Part shown: positions 18,442 through 25,459 of the stretch, in pieces
Layout: the number at the start of each line of letters is the position of its first letter
Position numbering within the stretch: the stretch's first letter is position 1
Assembly (NCBI RefSeq): GCF_000373965.1
Contig: NZ_KB892839.1
Coordinates: 57,721-121,720, forward strand
From: Uliginosibacterium gangwonense DSM 18521
Lineage (GTDB): Bacteria > Pseudomonadota > Gammaproteobacteria > Burkholderiales > Rhodocyclaceae
Direction: 5' to 3'
Length of the DNA stretch: 64,000 nt
Made by a program: the position numbers and the translations under genes
The notes under the pieces: generated by a model
Database searches by the model: none
Seen by the model: only the letters and a program-made list of their open reading frames with translations
Told to the model about the DNA's origin: nothing

Positions 18442-19572
18442 TCACCATGTGTTTTCAGGCCCGACCGGGCCCACGTTCATGCGCGCAGCGATGGCTACAG
18501 GCATTGCCATGCCATGCCACGGTGAGGCGGGGTTGATATGTAATTTTGATGCGTAATCATCTACGTAGATGATGTTGATTCGCTGGTCAGTATTGGGGGT
18601 GTAGACGTGTCCTCCCCAGTGTGTCGGGGTAGTGAAAAAAGGCAGTAACTGTGGATTGGATTCGTTTCGGGCTGCGTGAATAGGGTTGTCCAGACGGGTT
18701 TGCGGGGTCAGCGTCCAGGACAATAAATGCAAGGTTCCCGCAACACCCCCAGGTGCATTGGCTGCCCATAGGCCGGCTCCTGCACCCCATGCCAATTGTG
18801 TATAGTTAAAATTGTGACGATTGTTCAATTTATTGAGCTGATCCGTTTGCATGCCGGTTTGGCGTAAATGGTCGCGTACAAACCACTTGTTGGCATACTG
18901 GTCAAACAGCTGCATCTGATTGGCCGCAGGCGCATATTTTGGGGACAAAACAAAGAATCCGGCGGGGAGTGCGTTGACGTTGGCAAGAATATACGCTTCA
19001 GTATTTGTGTCCAGGGCGCCGTCATAGATGATTGCGACTCTGCTGGCTACACCCGCAGGATCAGTGAGTAGTGTCAGATAGTTTGTATCAAACAGGTTGA
19101 TGGCAGCCTGGGTTTGTTGCACCAGATGATTGCCTAAGCTATTCGTAATTGCTGCAATCAGATTGATGTGATCTGCGTTCTGGAACTGATCGAAATGGGA
19201 GATATTCAAAATGATCAGTTCCCGGTCTGACGGGGCGAGTGTCTGGATATACTGTGCGACCTGATCGATAATGCCGCCTGCACCATCGATTCTTCCGCCA
19301 TAGTATCGGAGATACTGAGGGCCGTGATAGATCCAGAATTGACCATGCCATATGCACGGGCGGATGTCAAAGTAGCGGATGCCGCCCGCCAGTTGATCAA
19401 ATATACTTTCAGATTGAGTGCGGGCCAGATAATTGGTAGTCAGGTAATTGACGTAGCAGCCTGCATCGTGCGTACCCGGCAAAGTCATCTGGTACAGGCG
19501 GCGATTTTGAAAGGTGCCACGCGGATCGCTTGTTGTGGCAGGGTCATAGAAAAGATCAGTCATCCAGGGCAT
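18442..19572 (-). CDS. Phosphatidylinositol-specific phospholipase C X-domain protein
   Basis: The 376-residue protein has the bacterial PI-PLC X-domain pattern: TLPGTHDAG near residues 31-39 with the first catalytic His, GGIRYFDIRP near 64-73, and a second His in WIYHGPQYL near 80-88. Enzymes of this fold cleave phosphatidylinositol or GPI anchors, lipids characteristic of eukaryotic membranes, without needing calcium. There is no signal peptide. The C-terminal third has no known motif. AAAGG lies eight bases before ATG 19572. It is the first of four genes after the R-body structural section. Confidence 0.82.
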   Translation of the reverse strand: MPWMTDLFYDPATTSDPRGTFQNRRLYQMTLPGTHDAGCYVNYLTTNYLARTQSESIFDQLAGGIRYFDIRPCIWHGQFWIYHGPQYLRYYGGRIDGAGGIIDQVAQYIQTLAPSDRELIILNISHFDQFQNADHINLIAAITNSLGNHLVQQTQAAINLFDTNYLTLLTDPAGVASRVAIIYDGALDTNTEAYILANVNALPAGFFVLSPKYAPAANQMQLFDQYANKWFVRDHLRQTGMQTDQLNKLNNRHNFNYTQLAWGAGAGLWAANAPGGVAGTLHLLSWTLTPQTRLDNPIHAARNESNPQLLPFFTTPTHWGGHVYTPNTDQRINIIYVDDYASKLHINPASPWHGMAMPVAIAARMNVGPVGPENTW

Positions 19573-19586
19573 GGTGTGGGCCTTTC

Positions 19587-20078
19587 TTATTGCGCGCTGG
19601 TGTTGTTGGGTGCGGGTGTGCTGGCGAGTGCCTGATGGATGGCCTGATCGGCGGCCTGCATGGCATTGGCGGCTTGTTGCTGGGCTGCGTCCATTGCGGA
19701 TTGCTGGGCTTGTAACGCCGCCTGTATTTGTTGTGCGTAGGCCGACTGGGTGTTTTGAATGGCTTGTTCGGTTTGCGCAACAGCATTGCTGACATTGGTA
19801 TTGAGTTGATTGCCTGTGGTAGCCGACTGGACGGCTTGCATGGCATTGTCGATTTGCTGTTGCGCAGCTTCCACTGCTGCTTGTTGGGATTGCATGGCTG
19901 CCTGAATGGCTTGCTCATATGCCGTTTGGGCATTCTGTATGCTGGTTGCGGGGTCAAGAGCAGGGGCCGCGGCCGGGGAGGCTACAGCGGGGGCTTCTGC
20001 TTCGGTGGAGTTTGCATTAGGGGGCAGCACCGGATCAGTGCCGCTGGTGTTTTTCTTGCCAGGATTCTGGGTAGCCAT
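19587..20078 (-). CDS. Ala/Gln-rich coiled-coil repeat protein of the R-body operon
   Basis: The 163-residue protein starts with a Pro/Ala-rich tail (residues 1-45). Two related helical repeats follow, each built on QNAQ(T/S)AYEQAIQAAMQSQQ-like text, at about 49-80 and 109-140. Ala and Gln dominate and no hydrophobic membrane segment exists. This composition suits an extended coiled coil or a filament-associated protein. I know of no named family. ATG 20078 is preferred over 20084 because GAGGTG precedes it at suitable spacing. It lies nine bases upstream of the PI-PLC gene's ribosome-binding region, inside the R-body operon. Confidence 0.7.
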   Translation of the reverse strand: MATQNPGKKNTSGTDPVLPPNANSTEAEAPAVASPAAAPALDPATSIQNAQTAYEQAIQAAMQSQQAAVEAAQQQIDNAMQAVQSATTGNQLNTNVSNAVAQTEQAIQNTQSAYAQQIQAALQAQQSAMDAAQQQAANAMQAADQAIHQALASTPAPNNTSAQ

Positions 20079-20093
20079 GATCACCTCGTTCAG

Positions 20094-21170
20094 TTAGGCT
20101 GCTTGGGGGGATGAGGGGGACGTCTCGGCTGGAGTGTTGGACTGGCTGCTGTTGACGTTCGGCGTGTAGTCATCCAACGAGACAATGCTATTGCCATCAA
20201 GCAGCAAGGTGGCCTGTTGTGCGCCGCCATTGAGGATAAACTGGCAACTGGCCCCATCCTGATTCATGTGTGGCAATACCTGCGTGGTGGAGAGCAGAAA
20301 GCTCTGCGCCGCTTGTACATAGCGCCAGATGCTGGCTGATGCGTTGTCGGTAGGGGCGTTGCTGAAGCCGGTATGCTGCACAATGCGGAGCGCTGCGAGC
20401 GAAATCCGCGCAAAGCCCAATTGTCGGGAACGGCTATTCCAGTCTTTGACAGCCTGTATGACGGCGATAGGTGAAGGCAAGCCTTGTAATTGCGGGCAGT
20501 CAAGCCATTGAAATAAATTGGGCAGCAATGCTTGCAGAATGTTGATGGCTTCGGCTTGCTTTTGCTCGGCTGCGAGTGCTAGATAGAATTGGTAGTAGTC
20601 TGCAAATTCCATCGGGCTTCTGGCCTGATCTATGCCAAATTGTGCTGCAGCCTGACTCAGTTGAGGGTTTTCGTCTGTGTTTTCGGTGGCAGGTTGTTGG
20701 AGAAGTTGGTACAGGCATAATGCTTCAGGCAGGCTCATGCTGCCAAAGTGTGGCGCATTGCTCACACCGAGCTGAGTGAGCCACGCCTGTACCGCGTGCA
20801 AATCCTGCTGCCGTACCAGTTGGTGTTGCGCCAAGATGCGGTTCAGGCGGGCATCCACGACGCCATCGCTGGTGCCTTGGGTTTCTGCCTCAGCCAGCAC
20901 ACGCAGATCGGCCAGCCCGAGCGTCATCAGCTTGACTGGGCTGGCACTCAAGCCGGTCACAGGCAACAATGTCAATGGTGTGCCGTGCAAGCCCTGTTGG
21001 GCGTTGGCAACCAGTTGAGTTTCGTCGGGCATATTATAGCGCACTGTGTTGCTATGGATTGCCCAGTCCAGCCATTGCAGCCCGCCGTCGACCAGACTCA
21101 GGCACAACCGCCCCAATTCGGAAATGGCACTGGCTTGGGGAATATTGCGTCCAGCCACAATCAGTGACAT
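20094..21170 (-). CDS. Unrecognised 358-residue R-body accessory protein
   Basis: I do not recognise the family. The protein is mostly helical, with Gln- and Leu-rich segments, no signal peptide and no membrane span. A C-terminal beta-like stretch (residues about 305-335, with ILNGGAQQATLLLDGNSIV) precedes a Ser/Pro-rich tail. GGAG lies before ATG 21170. It lies between the last RebB-like gene and the Ala/Gln repeat gene and has no domain suggestive of catalysis, so an assembly or scaffolding role for the R-body is the most natural guess. Confidence 0.65.
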   Translation of the reverse strand: MSLIVAGRNIPQASAISELGRLCLSLVDGGLQWLDWAIHSNTVRYNMPDETQLVANAQQGLHGTPLTLLPVTGLSASPVKLMTLGLADLRVLAEAETQGTSDGVVDARLNRILAQHQLVRQQDLHAVQAWLTQLGVSNAPHFGSMSLPEALCLYQLLQQPATENTDENPQLSQAAAQFGIDQARSPMEFADYYQFYLALAAEQKQAEAINILQALLPNLFQWLDCPQLQGLPSPIAVIQAVKDWNSRSRQLGFARISLAALRIVQHTGFSNAPTDNASASIWRYVQAAQSFLLSTTQVLPHMNQDGASCQFILNGGAQQATLLLDGNSIVSLDDYTPNVNSSQSNTPAETSPSSPQAA

Positions 21171-21194
21171 GGTTGATCTCCAATATAACAGCGA

Positions 21195-21542
21195 TTAGCC
21201 TGCGGGGAATTCTTTCAGCACGGTTGCTGCTGTGGTCCCGATTTTGCTGAAATCATCGGTGGCGCTTTGCATCATGCCCTGGGCTTTGTCAAGCACTTTG
21301 GCATATTTGTCATCCCCCGTGGCCAGCAACTGCGCCATGGCGACCCCCGCAGCGGTGGTGGCAATGGTGGAGATGTTGCGCAGGGCGTCTGCCGCATCCT
21401 GCACGGCAATGGCTGTAGATTGAGCCACAGACTGGTAGGCTTTGCCTGCACCGCTGGTGAGCACGACCTGCGGGCTCATCGTGGCCAATTGCACCTGATT
21501 GATTACATCCACCACCTGGGCATTTACTAGGCTTGAACTCAT
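21195..21542 (-). CDS. Divergent RebB-like R-body protein (115 residues)
   Basis: The protein opens with SLVNAQVVDVINQVQLATM, which matches the pattern of RebB starts (VNDQITDSVTQ). It keeps the alternating small-residue helices seen in the four canonical RebB proteins, and contains a second Ala/Thr-rich helix (STIATTAAGVAMAQLLATG) near residues 57-75. It is about 25 residues longer than RebB. AAGGA precedes ATG 21542 at good spacing. RebB-type proteins (PF11747, killing trait) polymerise into the R-body ribbon. This one is assigned by pattern and location. Confidence 0.6.
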   Translation of the reverse strand: MSSSLVNAQVVDVINQVQLATMSPQVVLTSGAGKAYQSVAQSTAIAVQDAADALRNISTIATTAAGVAMAQLLATGDDKYAKVLDKAQGMMQSATDDFSKIGTTAATVLKEFPAG

Positions 21543-21605
21543 GACAATTCCTTATAAAAAATAAAACATAATCTGCGCGTCATGAATAGCTCGTCTGCGC
21601 TGTAC

Positions 21606-22223
21606 TTAATGGGTGCTGCTACCACTGTCGGTTGCGGGCGCTTCGGGGTTGGCTGGCGCTGCAGGAGGTGTGGATGACGTAGGGGCGGCTGGTCCTGTAC
21701 CCGAAACATTTGCTGCAGGCGTGGTACCGACAGTTGAGGTGCCCGCCGCACTGGCCTCGACATTGGCAACAGCAGTGATCGACGCAGCCAGCTTTTCCAT
21801 ATCCTGCTGCGCTTGTGCGGCGGCTTTGGTGCTATCAGTAGCCTGTTGTTTCATGGCATTGAGGGCTACTTGCGCTTCGGCCGTGGCGGCGGCTACGATT
21901 GCTGTGGGTGACAAGCTCTCATGGGGCGGCCCGGGCAGGGGCGATACGCTTGAGGGCGCAGGCGGTGTAGGCGTGGGGGCTGGTGGCGTGGGAAACGGCA
22001 CGGATAACATCTTGGCGCAGGCAGAAGTAACTGCTGCGGCACTGAGCATGCCGGAGCCTTGCTGGCGGTTGACCGCGTTATACATCGCAATCCCCAGTGT
22101 TTCCAGTAAGACCGCATCCAGCATGCCAAATGCCTGAGCCGGGGCCTGACCTGTACTCAAGGTGACCACAGAGCTGGTGGCATCGACGATTTGATCGTTG
22201 ACCACGGGAAGATCGTTACTCAT
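21606..22223 (-). CDS. RebB-like protein with long Pro/Ala-rich extension (205 residues)
   Basis: Residues 8-75 follow the RebB layout (VVNDQIVDATSSVV, then LETLGIAMYNAVNRQQGSGM and the helix AAAVTSACAKMLS). A proline-rich spacer follows at residues 77-103, then an Ala-rich helix at 110-150 (AATAEAQVALNAMKQQATD) and a Pro/Ser/Thr tail. It may be a cap, linker or anchor subunit of the R-body. Its ATG overlaps the stop of the preceding RebB-like gene in an ATGA arrangement (22220-22223), so the two are translationally coupled. Confidence 0.65.
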   Translation of the reverse strand: MSNDLPVVNDQIVDATSSVVTLSTGQAPAQAFGMLDAVLLETLGIAMYNAVNRQQGSGMLSAAAVTSACAKMLSVPFPTPPAPTPTPPAPSSVSPLPGPPHESLSPTAIVAAATAEAQVALNAMKQQATDSTKAAAQAQQDMEKLAASITAVANVEASAAGTSTVGTTPAANVSGTGPAAPTSSTPPAAPANPEAPATDSGSSTH

Positions 22224-22459
22224 TTACCTGAAGCTCCTTTTGTCAGAATCAACACCAGCACTTGGCTTAATGCTGCCTCACTGATTGTTTGCCCGCGTTG
22301 CTGATTGGCCACCGCATTGCCCATATGCAGGCTCAGGCTGTTGGCCATGGCAATATCTGTCATTCCCATCGCAGCACTGGGCGCCAGTGCGATTTGTAGT
22401 TCGTCGCTGAGTGAGGCCGCCTCAAGCGAGGGAATGGATTCCGAATTCGAAGGAGGCAT
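22220..22459 (-). CDS. Divergent short RebB-like protein (79 residues)
   Basis: The central text ALAPSAAMGMTDIAMANSLS and LHMGNAVANQQRGQTISEAAL reproduces the RebB pattern (APAIAMGNLYQAT, then NAAHNATNAQQQSYVTAQAA), but the VNDQITDS start is replaced by a Ser/Glu-rich leader. The ribosome-binding site is weak. It overlaps the next gene by four bases. It is probably a minor ribbon component or assembly partner. Confidence 0.65.
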   Translation of the reverse strand: MPPSNSESIPSLEAASLSDELQIALAPSAAMGMTDIAMANSLSLHMGNAVANQQRGQTISEAALSQVLVLILTKGASGK

Positions 22460-22519
22460 TACAAACAGGCTTATTTAGCGCGAGCAAGGTTGTAATGCCC
22501 CATGCTTTACTGTGCCGAT

Positions 22520-22792
22520 TTACTTTAGCCCCAGAATTTCTTTGGAGGCTACTCCGGCGGATGCGGTTTCCACTGACAGCAGAGTGGCAATGCCTTGCGT
22601 GGTGGATGCTTGCATGGTCACATAGGATTGCTGCTGGTTATTGGTGGCGTTGTGAGCTGCGTTGGATAGGGCTTGGCCGGTGGCGACAAACAGATTGCCC
22701 ATGGCCACAGCAGGCGAGTCGCCCAGTACTTTGGCGTTGACTTGGCTGATTGAATCAGTGATTTGGCTGTTGACGGCGGTAGGAAATGCCAT
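22520..22792 (-). CDS. rebB: RebB-family R-body protein, copy 4
   Basis: The 90-residue protein belongs to the RebB killing-trait family and starts MAFPTAVNSQITDSISQ. It has the AVAMGNLFVATGQALSNAAH core and a helix rich in Gln/Ser/Thr. RebB is the structural monomer of R-bodies, insoluble protein ribbons coiled inside the cell that unroll into spears at low pH. It is the most diverged of the four canonical copies. AGGAG lies seven bases before ATG 22792. Confidence 0.9.
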   Translation of the reverse strand: MAFPTAVNSQITDSISQVNAKVLGDSPAVAMGNLFVATGQALSNAAHNATNNQQQSYVTMQASTTQGIATLLSVETASAGVASKEILGLK

Positions 22793-22851
22793 GATGTTAA
22801 CTCCTGTTCAAAATTACCACGTGAAAAGGGAATGCTTCGGGGTGCGGAGGC

Positions 22852-23118
22852 TTAGCCAAGAATCTTCTTGGTGGCCGCTGCGGTAGACCCCGTGTCCAGT
22901 GAGTACAACAAAGACACGCCCATGGTGGTCGCTGCCTGCGCAGTCACATACATTTGTTGCTGTGCCTGCGTGGCGTTATGCGCCGCATTGGCTAGTGCCT
23001 GGGCGGTGGCTTGATACAGGTTTCCCAATGCTATGCTGGGCGAAGCACCGAGTACCTGCACATTCGACTGCGTGACCGAATCCGTGATTTGGTCGTTCAC
23101 TGCGGTAGGGAATGCCAT
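22852..23118 (-). CDS. rebB: RebB-family R-body protein, copy 3
   Basis: The 88-residue RebB starts MAFPTAVNDQITDSVTQSN. It differs from copies 1 and 2 mainly near residues 18-30 (VQVLGASPSIAL) and in the helix QAQQQMYVTAQAAT, where Met replaces Ser. The C-terminus ends KKILG. GGGAG lies eight bases before ATG 23118. Confidence 0.92.
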   Translation of the reverse strand: MAFPTAVNDQITDSVTQSNVQVLGASPSIALGNLYQATAQALANAAHNATQAQQQMYVTAQAATTMGVSLLYSLDTGSTAAATKKILG

Positions 23119-23145
23119 TTATATACTCCCGCTCGTATCCGCGTG

Positions 23146-23412
23146 TTAGCCCAAGATGCTCTTGGTCGCTGCACCCGTGCTGGCTGTATCAATCGAATAC
23201 AAGGTCGACACACCCATGGTGGTAGCTGCCTGGGCCGTTACATAGCTTTGCTGCTGCGCGTTGGTTGCGTTATGCGCCGCATTGGCCAGTGCCTGAGCGG
23301 TCGCCTGATACAGGTTACCCATGGCAATGGCCGGTGCGTCACCCAGCACTTTGGTATTGGCCTGGGTAACGGAGTCGGTGATTTGGTCATTTACTGCGGT
23401 AGGGAATGCCAT
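23146..23412 (-). CDS. rebB: RebB-family R-body protein, copy 2
   Basis: The 88-residue RebB is nearly identical in its first 60 residues to copy 1 (VNDQITDSVTQANTKVLGDA shared), with the substitutions AIAMG and YVTAQ. It ends in SILG. AAGGAG precedes ATG 23412. The near identity points to a recent tandem duplication with copy 1, at a start-to-start distance of 331 bases. Confidence 0.93.
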   Translation of the reverse strand: MAFPTAVNDQITDSVTQANTKVLGDAPAIAMGNLYQATAQALANAAHNATNAQQQSYVTAQAATTMGVSTLYSIDTASTGAATKSILG

Positions 23413-23452
23413 ACAGAATCTCCTTAATCAAGAGAGAACGACGGGCGATTGA

Positions 23453-23743
23453 TTATCGGCCCAGCCCTGCAACACCGGTGCCAAGGATTTCCTTGGTGGC
23501 AACGCCGGTTGACGCCGTGTCCAGCGAATACAACGTGGCCACGCCCATGGTGGTGGCTGACTGTGAGGTGACGTAGCTTTGTTGCTGTGCATTGGTTGCG
23601 TTGTGTGCCGCGTTAGCCAGTGCTTGGGCGGTAGCCTGATACAGGTTGCCCATGGCAACTGCGGGTGCGTCGCCCAATACTTTGGTATTGGCCTGGGTAA
23701 CCGAATCGGTGATTTGGTCATTTACTGCAGTAGGGAAAGCCAT
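23453..23743 (-). CDS. rebB: RebB-family R-body protein, copy 1 (first gene of the operon)
   Basis: The reading frame is open from 23791, but MAFPTAVND begins at 23743, where AAGGAG stands about six bases upstream. The product of 96 residues carries the RebB core and an eight-residue C-terminal extension (TGVAGLGR) that the other copies lack. It is the leading gene of the R-body operon. The upstream region carries repeated CGGYCAGAY motifs. Confidence 0.92.
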   Translation of the reverse strand: MAFPTAVNDQITDSVTQANTKVLGDAPAVAMGNLYQATAQALANAAHNATNAQQQSYVTSQSATTMGVATLYSLDTASTGVATKEILGTGVAGLGR

Positions 23744-23771
23744 GATGACTCCTTGAGTTGAAGGCCGCTTG

Positions 23772-23816
23772 CGGCCAGATCGTAGGATCACGGCCAGATT
23801 GAATATTGTCTGACCG
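23772..23816 (-). promoter_or_regulatory. Three CGGYCAGAY motifs upstream of the R-body operon
   Basis: CGGCCAGAT occurs at 23772-23780 and 23791-23799, 19 bases apart. CGGTCAGAC is present in the opposite orientation at 23808-23816. A perfect GGCCGC-TT-GCGGCC hairpin lies beside them at 23763-23776. The two direct copies plus one inverted copy look like an activator-binding region, plausibly for the AraC-type regulator at 14782. I found no sigma-54 site here, and no convincing sigma-70 pair. Confidence 0.45.
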
Positions 23817-24133
23817 TGTGAGGCATTCTATGCATTGGCGGTAATGACAAATTGGTCTAAACGACGGACTTTGAAATCACTATAGTGCGAACCATGCAGC
23901 AAAACTTACAGTTTTTTGCAGAATCTATGGTGACTATGCATGGCAGGGGGTGAAAAGTTCACATTTCGTGAAGAAATGTCGAAAATGCTGCAAAAACCGC
24001 TCCCGTTTTTCTGGCTTTATGCCCTAATGGCTGTATGGAGTGTTTGGCAAACAAGACTTTCTGCGGATAACGAGACGCCTACCTCAAGCTATCCCAGTGT
24101 TGTTCAGGCGCCGTTCACATTGGTGAGATTGTC

Positions 24134-24330
24134 ATGCCTCTGACGGGTACTTACTATGAATATACCCAGACTTCTGCCAACGGCAGCGCACCGCACCGCA
24201 CGACAGAATATTGCAGGATGGGGTTGCCAGTGGCGCCAGCGCCAGTGCAGTGGATGAATTTATCTCTTTCATTAAGAGTACATCTGGCAAGGCGATCATC
24301 ACCCGTTATTGCTATGGGGTAACGAGTTAA
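24134..24330 (+). pseudogene. Small frameshifted ORF with a GCACC tandem repeat at the break
   Basis: From ATG 24134 (GGTGAG before it) the frame reads MPLTGTYYEYTQTSANGSAP, then meets GCACCGCACCGCAC (24188-24201). Downstream, a different frame reads DGVASGASASAVDEFISFIK and continues to a TAA at 24328. Removing one five-base GCACC unit joins the two frames into a single product of about 63 residues. The TAA is followed after one base by a long inverted repeat that could be its terminator. It may be a decayed gene or a slippage-switched one. I do not recognise the product. Confidence 0.4.
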
Positions 24331-24331
24331 T

Positions 24332-24384
24332 TGGCATTAACAGTGCGTGCTCTTCCTCCTGGAAAACACGCGCTGTTAATGCCA
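24332..24384 (+). repeat. Long inverted repeat (18-base arms, one mismatch)
   Basis: TGGCATTAACAGTGCGTG (24332-24349) and CACGCGCTGTTAATGCCA (24367-24384) are inverted copies with one mismatch around a 17-base loop. No T run follows on either strand. It lies between the frameshifted ORF and the 3' end of alkA and could terminate either. Confidence 0.7.
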
Positions 24385-24462
24385 GTGGCAAACTATTACC
24401 GAAAGGCAAGGGCCTCTTTTACTGTTGATTTCCCGCGCAGAGCACAGGTTGTCTTGGCCGAT

Positions 24463-25368
24463 TCAGTAAGCGGTGGACGCTTGCATCGCCCAGATGTGGG
24501 CGCCGATCAAGGCGCGCCAAGGGGAAAATTGCGCCAGCCAGGCCTCGGTCTCTTTTTCGCCAACTTTGTTTGGCGTGCCCAGCAGCGTTTGCAGCCCTCG
24601 TCGTACCGCAGCGTCACCGTGCAGTGATCCATCCAGCCAGCCGAAGCCGCGCAGCAAGGTGTAGTTAATCGTCCAAGGGCCGATACCGCGTATGCCCAGC
24701 AATTGCTCGCGTATGATTTCGGCCTCTGGAAAAGCCTGTGCCCAGGCATCAAGCGGCAGCCTGCCATCAAGAACTTGCCGGGAAATTGTTTGTAAGGTTT
24801 TGGCTTTTGTCGATGAAAATCCTGCTTGGCGCAGTATTTCTTCTGGCATCTCCACGATTTGCTGTGCACCGGGGTAGCATAACAAGCCGCCGGAGTGGCG
24901 AAGGTTCGCGGCCAGGATCAGTTTGCGTCGCAACGAAACGGCGGCGCTGACGCTGATCTGCTGGCCGGTGATCGCCCAGGTCAGGGCTTCGAATGGGGTT
25001 GCTGCAACCGGTACGCGTAACCCCGGTTGCTGCTTGATCAATTTGCCCAACTGGGGATGGTCGGCATAATGCTTCTCGAAGGTTTCAATATCCTGAGTCA
25101 GCCCGAGCATTCGCCTGACCATCCTGTCGAGAGCCAGTTGGTCGTTCTCCTGTGCCAGTCTATCTACTGCCAGATGCGCCTGCACCTGCTTTGAGGAGAA
25201 ACGGAGCGACAGGCTGGCCGGTGCTTCACGCCAGAGCATCCCTTTGACCAGGAGGAGTCCGTCAACCGTCTCGGCGATTCCATGTGGGTCGCGCCGATGG
25301 AAGGCTAGGATGTCATTGGGGCGGAATCCCGGGGGAAGTGGCAGCGTGAAAGAATATTTATTGAGCAT
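24463..25368 (-). CDS. alkA: DNA-3-methyladenine glycosylase II, AlkA type
   Basis: The 301-residue base-excision glycosylase removes alkylated purines. The central domain starts with PFEALTWAITGQQISVSAA (residues 125-143). The helix-hairpin-helix is at 223-236 (LLGIRGIGPWTINY), and the catalytic Asp is probably residue 252 in SLHGDAAVRRGL. The N-terminal 110 residues are the AlkA-specific TBP-like domain. It is the second gene after ada on the same strand, a common adaptive-response pairing. Confidence 0.92.
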   Translation of the reverse strand: MLNKYSFTLPLPPGFRPNDILAFHRRDPHGIAETVDGLLLVKGMLWREAPASLSLRFSSKQVQAHLAVDRLAQENDQLALDRMVRRMLGLTQDIETFEKHYADHPQLGKLIKQQPGLRVPVAATPFEALTWAITGQQISVSAAVSLRRKLILAANLRHSGGLLCYPGAQQIVEMPEEILRQAGFSSTKAKTLQTISRQVLDGRLPLDAWAQAFPEAEIIREQLLGIRGIGPWTINYTLLRGFGWLDGSLHGDAAVRRGLQTLLGTPNKVGEKETEAWLAQFSPWRALIGAHIWAMQASTAY

Positions 25369-25459
25369 GATCTATCCTGGAAAACGAGACCGGATGTTGG
25401 TGCCAGTGACGCTCACCGCTTGGCCTGATGAAAGCTCAAGTTGAAGTGGTGATGCCCGG

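Noticed and set aside
22520..23743. CRISPR-like or satellite repeat because of the regular 300-base period
   Set aside because: The period comes from tandem rebB genes with conserved protein sequence and individual ribosome-binding sites.
23940..24143. 67-codon ORF upstream of the frameshifted small ORF
   Set aside because: No ribosome-binding site and no recognisable sequence; composition unlike the neighbouring genes.
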